Source of the DNA: Cardiocondyla obscurior
Taxonomy: Eukaryota; Arthropoda; Insecta; Hymenoptera; Formicidae
Assembly: GCF_019399895.1 (NCBI RefSeq)
Contig: NC_091877.1
Span: 3,968,001-4,032,000, forward strand
Direction: 5' to 3'
Length of the DNA stretch: 64,000 nt
The notes beneath the pieces were generated by a model that saw only the letters and a program-made list of their open reading frames with translations, did not search any database and was not told the DNA's origin. Of the stretch, positions 11,661 through 23,167 are shown in pieces (within the stretch, counting starts at the first letter, position 1; every line of letters starts with the position of its first letter). A program made the position numbers and the translations under genes.

Positions 11661-12879
11661 AGCACTGTTAACTGGTAACGGGTAGAAATATCAGAAAGTC
11701 AGAACTACAGAGAGCACAGACTGCGTCTTATGTTAGTAGCGATTTGAACCGAGCGTCACTGCCCGCATCGTTTATATCAAAACGTTATAAATTTGCGCTT
11801 GCAAATTACTTGCGTGTTTATAGATCTTTTCTATATCTCATTAAAATTATAGAAAAGTTGGTACCTTTACTTATCTTTTCTTTAATTATTAATAATCATG
11901 TACGACAAAACGATTCTTTTAGAAATGCTATTAAAAGACGATTATCGTACTCTTGACAATTTCGGAAAACCATATCCACCAACTGCGCGTGTTTATAGTA
12001 CTATTTCAGATAAAATGCGTGAACGTGATTCAATTATTTCAGCCAAACATATTTATGTCATTGTACACCAAAATCATAATAGATATAATGATATTTTGCA
12101 GCGTTATTTTAATATTAATCCAAAAGATAGACATAAATTCAGTGACGCTCACGATTCTACAAACAGTTCTACTATAAACACTTCAGATTCTCAAATTTTA
12201 CATTCCAAAGAATTTAACATTATCATTTCTGCGGAAAAATAGCAGTTAATGAAGCCAATAAAAAAATAATATAATAATCGCGTATATTCAGTTTTACAAT
12301 CTGGTTGGACTGATATCGTAGCCGAAAAGCTTTGACAGGAGGAAAAGCTTGATTGCGTTATTAGTTTTAAAACACATAAAGTATATATTAATAATGAAGC
12401 GCGTTGTTACGTATACTGCATAGGTAATTGTGTAGAATGTGCTGCAACAATCAAATGCCTATTATTCAAAATGCCAGTGAATGACACTGATGTAATATTT
12501 AATTGTAAAATAAAAAACTTGTCTACAATTACATACTAATATAAAAAAGAGGCATCTCAAAAGTAAACGACGTGGAGTGGTAGCTGATGCCATGATTAAG
12601 CAGCGCAAAGATGCTATTACTTTTTGCCGCGAAGAGGCGAAGCGATTAAAAGATTTTGGAGACAAAAATCCTCCGATACTCCCTTCTTCTGCGGTTTTGC
12701 AAAAAGCGAAGGAAGAAAAATTACTAAAACAGCATGGGTTAGTATTTAGTAATCCTGTTTTAAATTTATTACATAACGCAAAATATGGTAAGTACGCAGG
12801 CTCAATTATCAGCATTAGTTTATTACCTTTTTATTGCATATATTGGATGCCTGAACAGCAACTTATGTACAAAACCAGA

Positions 12880-13550
12880 TGTACGCGCACGCCCGCTTGA
12901 GAGTTCGTTCGAGCGACCGAAATTGTTTCGGTCGCCCGACACAAAAACGTCAGGTATTCCCTTCGCGATCGAGCATAAACGAATCATGCATTCAACGCGT
13001 GAAGATCGTCGCTCGATCGCAAAGGGGACTCATAAGCGGCCTGGCTGATCTAGCCCGACGAGAAGTCAGTCGCTCACGCACTTGAGGAGCTCTCAGCGCG
13101 CGAAAGTCTCGTCGTGACTTAGCTCTAAACGCTTCGTCTCCGGAGCTTGAATTTACTCGCGAGACTCGCTCAAGTCGTCGTCAAAACCCCGATCATATAG
13201 CAAGGACAATTTATTGCTTTTTCTCCATCCTCGGCAGCGAGGAGCGCGACCGCGATCACCCGGCTGCATCGCGTACGCCGACGCATGCAAGATCTTCGTT
13301 CGCGGAGGCCTCCCGCCCGGACGCCTCTCAAGATTTCCGACGGAACGTCTTTTGCAGCCTCCAAGGGTGGGACAAGATTTCCGTTGCGTGTATATAGTTT
13401 TGTAAAACAGAAATAAAGACGTTACAATTTTAAGAAAGATTCAGAGACAGTGTTCAATCCATCCTCGTACCGCGTGACGCTCTATTCAGGGCGGAATCCG
13501 CATACACGCGTGCCGAGCGTGTTCACGCTTCGCGTACCGACTCGCGCACA
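12880..13550 (+). mobile_element. Solo LTR, 671 bp
   Basis: Begins TGTACGCGCAC and ends ACTCGCGCACA, flanked by the 5-bp duplication CCAGA at 12875-12879 and 13551-13555. AATAAAG near 13410 fits a polyadenylation signal on the plus strand. It interrupts the MULE-like transposase gene. A diverged relative lies at 26940-27757. Confidence 0.88.
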
Positions 13551-15789
13551 CCAGATGTAAAAATAATCGAAACGCCTTCTTAACTATTGACGCTACAGGT
13601 AGCTTGGTAAAACGCAAATCATCTCAAGATCCTCCAATATTTTTATATCAGTGCGTACTCGTAAGCAAAGACGGCAGCGTGCCGGTATTTTAAATGATTT
13701 CGGCCGATCATCAATTTATAACTATTTCTTTTTTCTTAAGGAACATTATAGCTAAAAATATTCCTGTTCCGCGTAGTGTTGTGTCTGATTTCGGATAGGC
13801 TATATTGATTAAAGTGTCGAACGTTTTTGCAAAATGCGTTGACCTTCAAGATTATTTACAGAAATGTAACATGACTGCAATATTAGGTAACAATAGCGTA
13901 ATTCCAAGTTGCTTCATTCGATTGGATGTTAGTCACTTAATTAATATGGTAGCTAAGTGAAAATGCTTAAAAACCAAAGATAAAAGAGTGCGAGCATTCA
14001 ATTTACGCTGCATTGGCCAGTCATATCAAATGGTATCATTCAAAGAATTAGAATTCTTTATGGAGTCGATGTTAATTGTAGCGTTAAGCAAAGGTATAGG
14101 CTGCACAAATGACGGAAAAGCAGTGCCTGCTGATCTGCGTATGAGTTACTTAGATAATGTAATAAAAGGTAACTCCAATATCAATAACAAAATTGAAACA
14201 ATTTTGATAGCTGTGGATGAAGAAGAAAAAATTGACGATAATGACGATAAAGAAAATCCAGAAACTGAATTTAATATTCACGAAACCAATTGTGATATTA
14301 CTAATTGGGTAAAGTAGAGTAAATCTATTCTGGATTCTGCACAAAAGATTGCAGCAGAATCAGAAAACGGCAACATTATAAATGCTTATTACAATGTAGA
14401 GTTTGCGAAACAAATAAATAAACGTTTACTGCCATATCTACCCATATGGACAGGCATAATGTGCCCATACTTCAATACATCTGAAGAAATTGCCACTTCT
14501 TCTTCTGTAGAAGCGGAGTTTTTTTATCTAAAATGTCGTGGTTTCAAAAATCATCATCCAATAAGAGTTGACAAGTTTGTTTTTGAGCATTTAGAATACC
14601 TTGATACAAAAATCAGTTTGGCTTGCAATGAAAGAGACAAAAATAGCGAAAATTCTACTGGTGACGCTAAAAATAAAATTTTATTAAGTCATTACGAACA
14701 GGACACAAATAATTTGCTTATCACAAATAGCAATAACGAAATAAAAGAATCATTAAAAGGGTCAGTAAATAATTATGAAAATAATATCGTCGACTCCAAA
14801 AAAAGTTTGAGTGACTGTAGCGAACAGGACACAAATAATTCACTAATAACAAATAGCAATATTGACACAGCAGAACCATTAAACGAATCAATAAAAAATT
14901 ATAAAAATGATATCGTCGACTCTGAAGAAAGTTTGAGTGACAGTAACGATAAATATACTTGGAACATTACTGAAAACTGGCACGGTTTGGTACGTTCAAA
15001 TGGTGTTAAAAATGAATGTCAAGAAAATGTAAAATCTATCGCTAAAACTCGAAGTAAGCCATCATACTTAGACAAATGTCCAGAGTGGGATTTCCTAAAA
15101 AATATAAAGTTACTCAACTTACCTCTAATGATCAATGGCAGTAAATGTAAACCTATTACAAAAGGAGTAGTTACAATAACATTGCAGCAAACTTGTGCAT
15201 CTGACTCATTGTTGCAATTAGTAATAAATGACACTGCAACGCACAAAATATATCAAAACGATGTACAATCGTCTACCGACAATATTTTCGAATTAGCTCA
15301 ATCTATTTTAAATAAGGGAAAAATAACTGCTGCAGATTATAATAAGCGAGCTTCCATCTTGCAAGATTTACTTCTATTTCGTGATGCAGTTACAACATAC
15401 ACGCGTAAGATGCAAAGATTAAATGCTGATTGCAATGTCGCTCATTTAGCAGAACATATATTCAAAAATGAGCCTTGCTGCACTTTAAAAAAATCGTGCT
15501 CGTGCAGTTACACCGATTTACGGCAAACTACAATATGTAGCGTAAATGTAGATATCCTTCTAACACAAGGCCTTCAATACATACAACATGCCATTGACAA
15601 CATGAGAAACGTAAGCTCAAAATGTCATACATGTGGCGCTAAATATACAGTAACGTATGGCAAACATATTATCTTAGATACCTCTATATTTACAGACAAT
15701 ACGTATATCGCTATTCGACCTATACATAATATTAAGAACGATTTAAACACGGTTCAAAAAATAATTTCTTTAAATGGTATACATTATAT

Positions 15790-17272
15790 TGTTACGTCCA
15801 GGCCGTTGATGATTAGAGATAAAAAGAAAAGGATGAGGCAGGTTCTGGGTAACTGACTTTAAAATCTCGAGATACACAACAAATAGTGTACTCGAGATAT
15901 CGTTCACACCAAAAGCTACGATAAGAGTTAATGTCTCGAGAGACAATATGACGTTTTATTTAAGCTGCGTGACCGGTGGCCGCTTATTTTGATAAGGTGA
16001 TAGAAGAATCACCTGCTATCACGGATGGGGCCGGTGCGACTTAAAGCTAAAATAATTAGAGAAGTCAGATTTATAAAAACAAACAAAAACAAATATATTT
16101 CCGTAAGATTACAATAGAATAATGTATAAGTGAAGTTGATAACAAATTTGACTAATAGTATTATATTATAATTAGAATCCACAAAAATGCTAAGGAACTG
16201 GAGGAGAATAGAAATTCGACAGGTGTGATTCCGAAAGAATGAAAGGAATAGAATGATCGGGATGGTAAACGTAAATGACGGGATCGTTATCGGATAATAC
16301 GGATTTGAAGGCTGGAAGAGGGAAGGATTGAGGTTTCGGGGTTTCTTGAGGCGGGTGAGGATATTTGGCTGCTACTTGGTTAAGGAAATATCGGTATCGA
16401 TGATTAGGCAGAGGAGAGAAAGAAGAGAAAGAATGCGAAAAACTTGGGAAAGGAACCGGTGGAGGAGTAAGAGAGGTAAACAAAGGAAGGCGGTTCGGTG
16501 ATGCAATCGGAGTCGGAGAATACGACGGGCCTTGGGCCTCACAATAATCTGCGTAAAGTCGAAGTTCGGGGTAGCAGATTTTACAACTATAACTTCCGCC
16601 GCATGGCATAGGAAGCCTTTTTTTTGAGCTCGACGAGTAAATAGTCGTACTCGGACGTACGCTTTTTAGGTTCGGTGGAAGAGCGTGGTTGCGTTCGGCT
16701 CACTATAAATGAGCGATTTTCGATTTAGCAATAGAATACGGTAATTCGGAAAAAATGAGTGTTCGACTTACTACTTAGGCAGTTTTTAATAAAGGCGGAT
16801 TGAGCTTTGAAATGGCCTTGACGTCTAAGCGTCCTTCTGGCGGATCGGCAACTTCGTGAGATCAGCGGATTAGTGCGTCTGGAGGATCGGCGGATTTGAG
16901 CGGCTAGCGGATCGGCTGGTTTGAGCGGCTAGCGGATCGGTTGGTTCGTCCTTCGGTTCGGAGCATTCGGAATAGTCACACGAATCGCTGGTAAAATAAT
17001 GCCAGGTGCCAAGAGACTTTTTGAGAATGAATGAATACCCGTTCCACCCGCTCGCGCTTTTTATACAATTCAAAAAAGGCGTTGTTTACGGGTGCCGCGC
17101 GCACTGCTTATCATAGGGCCGTCTGAATCATTTTTCCGAATTTTTCGTTGTTATAGATAAAAAACTCTTTTCTAAAAAAAAAATGCACTTGACCTTTCAT
17201 TTATTGTTAGTCATCTTTGTGGATTCAGAATATTCTAGAAAGAAAGAAATTAAAAAGGGCGTGGACGTAACA
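15790..17272 (-). mobile_element. Solo LTR, 1.48 kb, related to the 668-3295 family
   Basis: Starts TGTTACGTCC and ends GGACGTAACA, the same terminal signature as 668-3295 and 58884-61596. It is flanked by ATAT on both sides (15786-15789 and 17273-17276). It is inserted in the USP-like part of the MULE-like gene. It carries a minus-strand gene with the same architecture as the longer LTRs. Confidence 0.87.
16190..16772 (-). pseudogene. LTR-embedded accessory gene, third family member, probable frameshift
   Basis: A 139-codon ATG frame (16190-16609) encodes a Pro/Ser-rich protein with CKIC and DYC cysteines and a C-terminal block containing VIYVYHPDHSIPFILSESHL, which resembles the IYYPGVE-PFLAP block of the larger LTR proteins. 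Upstream, a donor AAGTA|GTAAGT (intron from 16771) and an acceptor TTTATAG|TGAGCC (to 16703) would again join A to TG and create an AUG. That frame runs about 33 codons before a stop and differs from the 139-codon frame by one base. A run of eight A at the boundary (near 16617-16625) is the likely slip site. A TATAAAAAG box at 17057-17065 (minus) fits the promoter. Confidence 0.5.
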
Positions 17273-17299
17273 ATATGTTAACGGGTATTGTCCATTATA

Positions 17300-17691
17300 C
17301 AAGGTGTCCCAGACATAACGAAGGATACTGGGAGGATAGATAGAATTGATTGAGACAAGTAGAAAAGTCCCGTACCATTTTGCAAAATTCTCAACCGTCA
17401 TTGAGAAAAAAATTAAAATGTATAAATTGTATAAGCGTAAGAGCGACAAGGATGCTGCGCGTGAGTGAGCGCGACAGGCAAATAGCTAGAAATGGCGCCG
17501 TCGCCTGTCACGCTCACTCACGCGCAGCTTTCTTGTTGCTCTTATGCCTATACAATTTATACATTTTAATTTTTTTTTCAATAACAATTGAGAATTTTGC
17601 AAAATAGTACGGGATTTTTTATTTGTCTCAATCAATTCTATCTATCCTGCTAGTATCCTTTGTTATGTCTGGGACACCCTGTATAAAAAGT
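17300..17691. mobile_element. Palindromic MITE with TA target site
   Basis: Ends CAAGGTGTCCCAGACATAAC and its near-perfect complement; TA flanks both sides (17298-17299 and 17692-17693). The arms extend about 190 bp inward, including GCTGCGCGTGAGTGAGCG and its complement. It is inserted between the Cys box and the His box of the USP-like domain. The CAGGGTGTCC end type recurs in the MITE at 55756-56035. Confidence 0.8.
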
Positions 17692-17838
17692 AACCAAAAA
17701 GACAACGGGCATTATATTGCACTTACATATGACGGTACACATTGGTACAAGTACGATGACTTACAAAAAAAACGTGAGCCAGTAACTAAAATAGAACGTG
17801 TAAATCCGCATTTAATATATTATGTTAAATGCACTTAA

Positions 17839-18308
17839 CTGTGTACCAAAAAATAAATAAAAGAATATAAAAACGTAATAACAAAAAAAATTTTTTAATT
17901 AAAAAAAAAACCAAAACAAATAAAAAAATTACAAATGTAACGGGGTGTCCGGATGCACTCCGTTCCGTGAACACCGACCGGCTGCCACGGCCGACCATCC
18001 GCCGGGCAGAATGAAAACGGGCGCACCGCGCCCACCCCTTTATTAAAATTCCAGAACGTAGCCGCGAACTTATTGTTAGCCTAAGATCGCCAGAAGAAAC
18101 CGCTCCGACGGCTAAGTCCGCATTCGCGCAAAAACGGGAAAACCCGAACGCACCAGAAGCCGCGGTAGGTTCCGGTTCCGAGCCGCGCACACACTTTACA
18201 AACATGAAGTGCTGACGATGAGTTTAAAAAATTATTTACACATATTCAACGGATGGTACTCTCGATAAAACGAACTGAAATGTTCGATACTACAATATAT
18301 TAAATCTG
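17839..18308. other. AT-rich tail plus GC-rich block, no gene
   Basis: Spacer between the end of the transposase gene and the right TIR. A GC-rich segment (17940-18190) has no supported coding frame. At 18190-18235 a stretch with CTTTACAAACAT and GTGCTGACGATGAG duplicates part of the right TIR, so the TIR seems extended by a local repeat. Confidence 0.45.
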
Positions 18309-18658
18309 TCGAGTACTGCCAAAAAACCGCTAGGAAATGCCAGCACCTCATCACACTTTACAAACATAAGGTGCTGACGATGAGTTTAAAAAGTTGTTTA
18401 ATAATTTTAAGTCGGCAGTACTCGATATAAAAAGTATCAAGAACTATAGTACTCTTAAAGTACTGTAAAATCCCGTAAAAAAAATTACTTTTTTTTGCAA
18501 CTTGCGGTGCTACGGGAAGTTAGCACCTCATTTTTTAAATGTAAATTATCGGTACTCTGTATAACAACTATAAGGAACTCTAGTACTCTCGCGGGTGCTA
18601 ATAGTACTGTAAAATAATTTTCGAAATTCTGAAAATGAGGTGCACACTTCACAGCGGC
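18309..18658 (-). repeat. Right TIR of the MULE-like transposon
   Basis: Reverse complement of 10975-11320. Outer end CAGCGGC at 18652-18658, 41 bases before the hAT-1 target duplication. Confidence 0.8.
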
Positions 18659-19086
18659 CATTTTCCTACGCAGGAAACATTTTCAAAATTGATCGAAGAA
18701 ATAGCCTCAGTGATGGGAATTTTAGCTCCGAGCAACATCGATGTTGCTGTAGTATGGGATCACGCACACACGCCGGCGTTCTGTCGTTGAGCGCGCTTCG
18801 CTCGGCTTTCAGAAGAGGACAGATATATATATGTTCCGTCTTTGTCGCACCGAGGCAGCTACGATTCGTAGGCGACGAATCGTAGCCTTCGAGTTACGGT
18901 GACTAAGACGAGTGCTCGCATCGTGCGAGCCGCGTGAATCGCGGGCACCAAGATGCATGTTTTTTTACAGGCTGTATGTTAGAATATGATGTAGTCTTCC
19001 GCATTACCCAGGAGGTGCCACTTACAGTGCGTTAGGTTTTTTAACGTGGACCTTCGCCAGTAGCCATATCATACCACATTTCTGAA

Positions 19087-19435
19087 TTGTCCAACACGCA
19101 AAGTGTCCGACAAACTTAATATTAAATTGTTAATAAATAAACTGTCCAACACGCAAAGTGTCCGACAAACTTAATATTGAATTGATAAAAAAAAAACTGT
19201 CCAACACACAAAGTATCCGACAAAACTGTCCAATACGCAAAGTATCCGACAAATTTAATTTTAAATTGATAATAAATAAACTGTCCAACACGCAAAGTGT
19301 CCGACAAATTAAATTTTAAATTAATAATAAATAAACTGTCCAATACGCAAAGTGTCCGACAAATTTAATTTTAAATTAATAATAAATAAACTGTCCAACA
19401 CGCAAAGTGTCCGACAAACTTAATATTGAATTGAT
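19087..19435. repeat. Subterminal repeat array of hAT-1
   Basis: Seven copies of a 24-25-bp word close to CTGTCCAACACGCAAAGTGT followed by CCGAC. The first five start about 27-57 bases apart and the last two about 56-64 apart. Only two copies occur at the other end (22695-22770). In hAT elements subterminal repeats are transposase binding sites; the core ACACGCAAAGTGT is nearly palindromic. Confidence 0.8.
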
Positions 19436-19469
19436 AATTATTAAACTTTTTTTTTCATAAATAAATTAT

Positions 19470-21764
19470 TTATAGCATTGTAGACAAGGAAGGACCAGCC
19501 ATGTCACAATTATCTGCAGTATATAATGTTAGATGACTTTCTTGTTTTTTATGACATGTAGAATATAATTTGTCTGTTGACATTAAAGATAAATGCTCTT
19601 CATTGATGTTGATATTTAGAGCGATTTCCTTTCTCGCTTTTAATGATGATTTAAACACGCATAAAGCATTTACGTTTGCAGGTGCAAGTTTGTTTCGTTT
19701 TTTAGTTTTTATATCTGGTAAAAAGGAAAAGATTCTTTCGGAATCGGCATTTGAATTTGGCAATGATCTAACAGCATTCAAGACAGACTTCAAATTAGGA
19801 TATCGATGACTTTTAAAAATTTTTTTCCACAATTCATCAAATTCTAATATTGCTAACAAATCTTTATCTGATTCTGAAAAATCTTTGTATAATGCAAACC
19901 ACTCTTTCTTCAAATCTTTTTCATCATAGCCTCCAAAGGTGCTCACGATATAAGAGACATCACGAAATGAACTTTCTCTATTACTATCACGTAAAGCCGT
20001 ATTAAATTCAAAAACTTTTAATTTTGATAAAAAGGCATCACGTATTGGTAGCCTTTTGCAAATGTCTTGTGCAGCTGTTACGTAAAATTGCAAACAACCT
20101 CGTCAAATGTTTGCAACAACGTCTGCATGTCCTTCCGTAATTAAATTATTTAGATATATTTGACATTTTTCTCCTAAATATATTTCATTTATTGAAATTT
20201 GATTTTTTGTTTTATCAAACTCTGGCATATCAATTTCTATTAAACTGCTTAATAGCTCAGGTTTTAAGAAATTTCTACAAATGCCACATAAAAATTCTAA
20301 AGATTTTCTGTTTAATACTTGGACTCTTGTTTCTAGGCTTTGGAAAAAGAGATTGAAAGAATTAAAATAATACAAAATATGTTTTAAAAATAATAGGTAA
20401 GCTTTTGCATCAGGTTTTTGCATTATAGAAAGTATATATTCTCCAGATTTTGTTTTTTCATTTACTACTATTTCAGTTAAAAATAGAAATAGAGTATTCC
20501 AGTACTCAAGAAGTCGTTCAATACTTGAATACCGAGAAAGCCATCGTGTATCTGACAACTTTAAAATTTTGCGGTTTGTTTCCTGAAAACTTATAGCAAA
20601 TTCTTCAAAAATAACCGAACGTTTCGGACTACTGTTGATAAAAGTTGCTACTTTTTGAACGAATTCTTCGCAATGTTCTGGAATTTTACTACATGCATTA
20701 TGTGCAATTAAAGCTGCGAAATAGCACGGGCATGAAAATGTTAATAATTTATGACAAAACTTTTGAAGTTTTGTTTTAAAAGATGAATATTTGCCCACCA
20801 TAACATGTGCATTGTCGCATGACATAGCAATTATATTTTGAAATGGAATTTGCAATTTCCACATTTCATTTAAAAATGCATCAAATAATTTTTCCGCGCT
20901 GCTATTTTTTGCGTCAATATTTATTAATTTTACTAATTGCGAACGACTATCTAACGTTTCAGGATCAACATACCGCACAAGAAACGTCATCCATTTCTGG
21001 TTCGAAATGTCTGATGTTTCATCTACAAAAATTGAAAATTTATTATTTTGTAATATGTCAACTACACGATTTGTTTCTATCGGACATAAAACGTTGGAAA
21101 TAATTCCTTTACATTTTTTTCAATTCATTGTCATGCCTTTTATTATTTTAGAATCTTTTCCTATTTCTTTAAACAATGTTAGAATATCTTGTGCCGTTTC
21201 GAATAAAATTTTTTTTTTCAGCAATAAATGCAGCATATCGAATTTCTGCTGCCTTCTTTTCATCATCAAACGGCACAAGTGATTCCACGTTCATATTTTT
21301 GTCACACATATCATTTATATCTTTTTTTTTCTATTTTCATTGTTAATAATATGTACTTCGGATTCTGCATGACGATAAATATTCGATAATTTAGCAGCCA
21401 TATATATTTCACAAAATGCACAAAAACATAATTTTTTATTATGTGATACTTCGCGCAACTATAGTTTAAATATTTCAATATCTAACCATTGTTGTCGGAA
21501 TGTTTGCCGTGCCCCAAAACTAATATTTTTCTCGTTCGCGTCATTATTTGTTTCAAAATCGGTTTCATTAATTTTCTCATTATGACACGCAGAATCTGCA
21601 TGTCGTGATACACATGTATTGCACGAAAAATCTTTTTTACAAATAATACAATGATATAAACTATCATCTGAGGGATCTTTTCGTATCCAAGATTTATAGC
21701 GATCATCAGAAAGCAAAGCTTCAACAAAGCTTCGCTTAGCTTTCTTTTTCAATAAATCGCACAT
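19470..21764 (-). pseudogene. hAT transposase (hAT-1), decayed
   Basis: N-terminal BED/C2H2-like finger (CIICKKDF...CVSRHADSACH) near 21570-21660. The hAT catalytic-core start FVDETSDIS lies near 21010-21040, followed by SCDNAHVMVGKY and LSDTRWLSRY. The C-terminal dimerisation block NSNADSERIFSF...IKTKKRNKL is at about 19660-19770. Breaks: a TGA at 20103-20105 between two long frames that are otherwise in register, a TGA near 21123, and frame loss between 21130 and 21459. The family cuts and pastes DNA in the nucleus. Confidence 0.85.
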
Positions 21765-22067
21765 TTCAATGTTTTATATATTATAAATATTAGATACGAA
21801 AGAATAAAAAATAAATTGAAAAGACTTACAATCTGTTGCAGCCTTCTGTAATAATTATTTCTCACAAAAACTATTATAACTGAACAAATGAACTGTCAAT
21901 ATATACTAATTTAACTGTAGAAGTACTTTCAGTATATATAATAATTTTTTATTTATCGTTTCTGCTCGCGGTTACGAAGCGCTCGTAGCTTAGGGCAAAA
22001 CAAATGTATTGTATATAATCGCTCACAAAGTTATAAACGAGCAGTAGACGTCTAAAAGCGAGTAAAG

Positions 22068-22574
22068 ATGTGCGAAAATCCTCGTAAGTAATATACATAA
22101 TTGTTATTTTTTTTGTAATTTATTATCTATTTTCAAGTTTTCAAAAATATTGTAAAATTAATACTTTTTTCATTTTTTAGAAAATAGTACATTAGAGCGG
22201 CTCGTAGAGGTAGAGCGTCAGATAACTGCTCTATTAGAGCAGCATAAGCAGTTGCAGGACCAACTGCAACAACAGCCGCAGCCGCATCCGCAGCCGCAGC
22301 AGCAGGAGCAGCAGCCGCAGCCGCAGCAGCAGGAGCAGCAGCAGGAACAGCAGCCGCAGCTGCAGCCGCAGCTGCAGCCGCAGCAGAAGCAGCAAAGTAA
22401 TAACAATATTTAAATTCATATTTATTATTTATATTTAGTATATACTTATTTTTTTATTTATACATTTTAGAAAAACGAAAAAGAGGTTACGCGGCCGGAC
22501 GTTCGCGAGGAACTTTTTGGAGAGGCCGGGGCGGCCTGCGAGACCGAGGCGGCATGCGAGGCCGGGGCGGCTAA
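22068..22574 (+). CDS. hAT-1 accessory protein: Q-rich, RGG-box, three exons, 111 aa
   Basis: Exon 1 22068-22083 (ATG, donor CCTC|GTAAGT), exon 2 22181-22396 (acceptor TTTTTTAG, donor CAAA|GTAATA), exon 3 22471-22574 (acceptor ACATTTTAG, stop TAA). Phases agree and total 336 bases. The protein has a leucine-heptad segment (TLERLVEVERQITALLEQH), a Gln/Pro tract of about 45 residues, a basic KKRKRG and a C-terminal RGG box (GRGGLRDRGGMRGRGG). RGG boxes bind RNA and are arginine-methylation substrates. It faces away from the transposase across a shared 300-bp promoter zone with TATATAAT at about 22013. It is intact although the transposase is dead. No family recognised. Confidence 0.7.
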
Positions 22575-23167
22575 AAAATTTATCAATTTTTTTTTAATTA
22601 ATAAAATAAAAATTTAAATAATTAATATTGCCGCTCTTCCTTTTCATTTACTCCCGTAAAAAATTATCCTTCCTACATATAGTATACGCATTCTGTCGGA
22701 CACTTTGCGTGTTAGACAGTTTATTAACAATTTAATATTAAGTTTGTCGGACACTTTGCGTGTTGAACAATTCAGAAATGTGGTATGATATGGCTACTGG
22801 CGAAGGTCCACATTAAAAAACCTAACGCACTGTAAGTGGCACCTCCTGGGTAGTGCGGAAGACCACATCATACTCTAACATATAGCCTGTAAAAAAACAT
22901 GCATCTTGGTGCCCGCGATTCACGCGGCTCGCACGATGCGAGCACTCGTCTTAGTCACCGTAACTCGAAGGCTACGACTCGTCGCCTACGAATCGTAGCT
23001 GCCTCGGTGCGACGAAGACGGAACATATATATATCTGTCCTCTTCTGAAAGCCGAGCGAGGCCGAACGAAGCGCGCTCACCGACAGGACGCTGGCGTGTG
23101 TGCGTGATTCCCCACTCCAGCAACATTGATGTAGCTCGGAGCTAAAATTCCCATCACTGATTAGCCT

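Larger units (their letters stand above)
11898..17838 (+). pseudogene. MULE-like transposase with C-terminal USP-like domain, decayed and interrupted
   Basis: Segments recognised in order: an N-terminal region with KPYPPTARVY and AKHIYVI (11898-12242); a RKDAITFCREEAKRLKDFGD block (12600-12780); a first catalytic-type aspartate in TIDATGSL (13583-13606); VVSDF (13776-13790) with a TAG close behind; a LDVSHLINMVA block near 13925; an ATSSSVEAEF block (near 14480) followed by KFVFEHLEYLD; and a C-terminal ubiquitin-specific-peptidase-like domain. That domain has a Cys box (QQTCASDSLLQLV, near 15187), CHTCG zinc ligands and a His box (GHYIALTYDGTHW, near 17707). Several stops and frame changes lie between 12240 and 14460. 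The solo LTR at 12880-13550 splits the transposase core. The LTR at 15790-17272 and the MITE at 17300-17691 split the peptidase between its Cys and His boxes. Confidence 0.7.
10975..18658 (+). mobile_element. MULE-like DNA transposon with about 350-bp TIRs
   Basis: Inverted arms 10975-11320 and 18309-18658 begin GCCGCTGTGAAGT and bracket a decayed transposase gene. Flanking 9-mers CATTTTTTT (10966-10974) and CATTTTCCT (18659-18667) match at 7 of 9, which fits an aged 9-bp Mutator-type target duplication. The element has been hit by two solo LTRs (12880-13550 and 15790-17272) and two palindromic MITEs (11498-11660 and 17300-17691). Long TIRs, target size and a D...D transposase core suggest MULE, but a KDZ-type element is not excluded. 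Confidence 0.7.
18708..23159 (-). mobile_element. hAT transposon 1, 4.45 kb, with about 450-bp TIRs
   Basis: Outer ends CAGTGATGGG...CCCATCACTG. The arms 18708-19180 and 22690-23159 are near-perfect complements. The 8-bp flanks AATAGCCT (18700-18707) and ATTAGCCT (23160-23167) differ at one base, which is the hAT target size. It contains a decayed minus-strand transposase and an intact plus-strand accessory gene, divergently arranged around 21765-22067. Confidence 0.9.

Noticed and set aside
15861..16060. Possible tRNA or small RNA in a short hairpin-rich GC segment
   Set aside because: No T-arm or anticodon layout could be formed; it is LTR sequence.
22218..22419. Cys/Gly- and Leu-rich minus-strand frames
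   Set aside because: They are antisense shadows of the CAG-rich exon of the plus-strand RGG gene.
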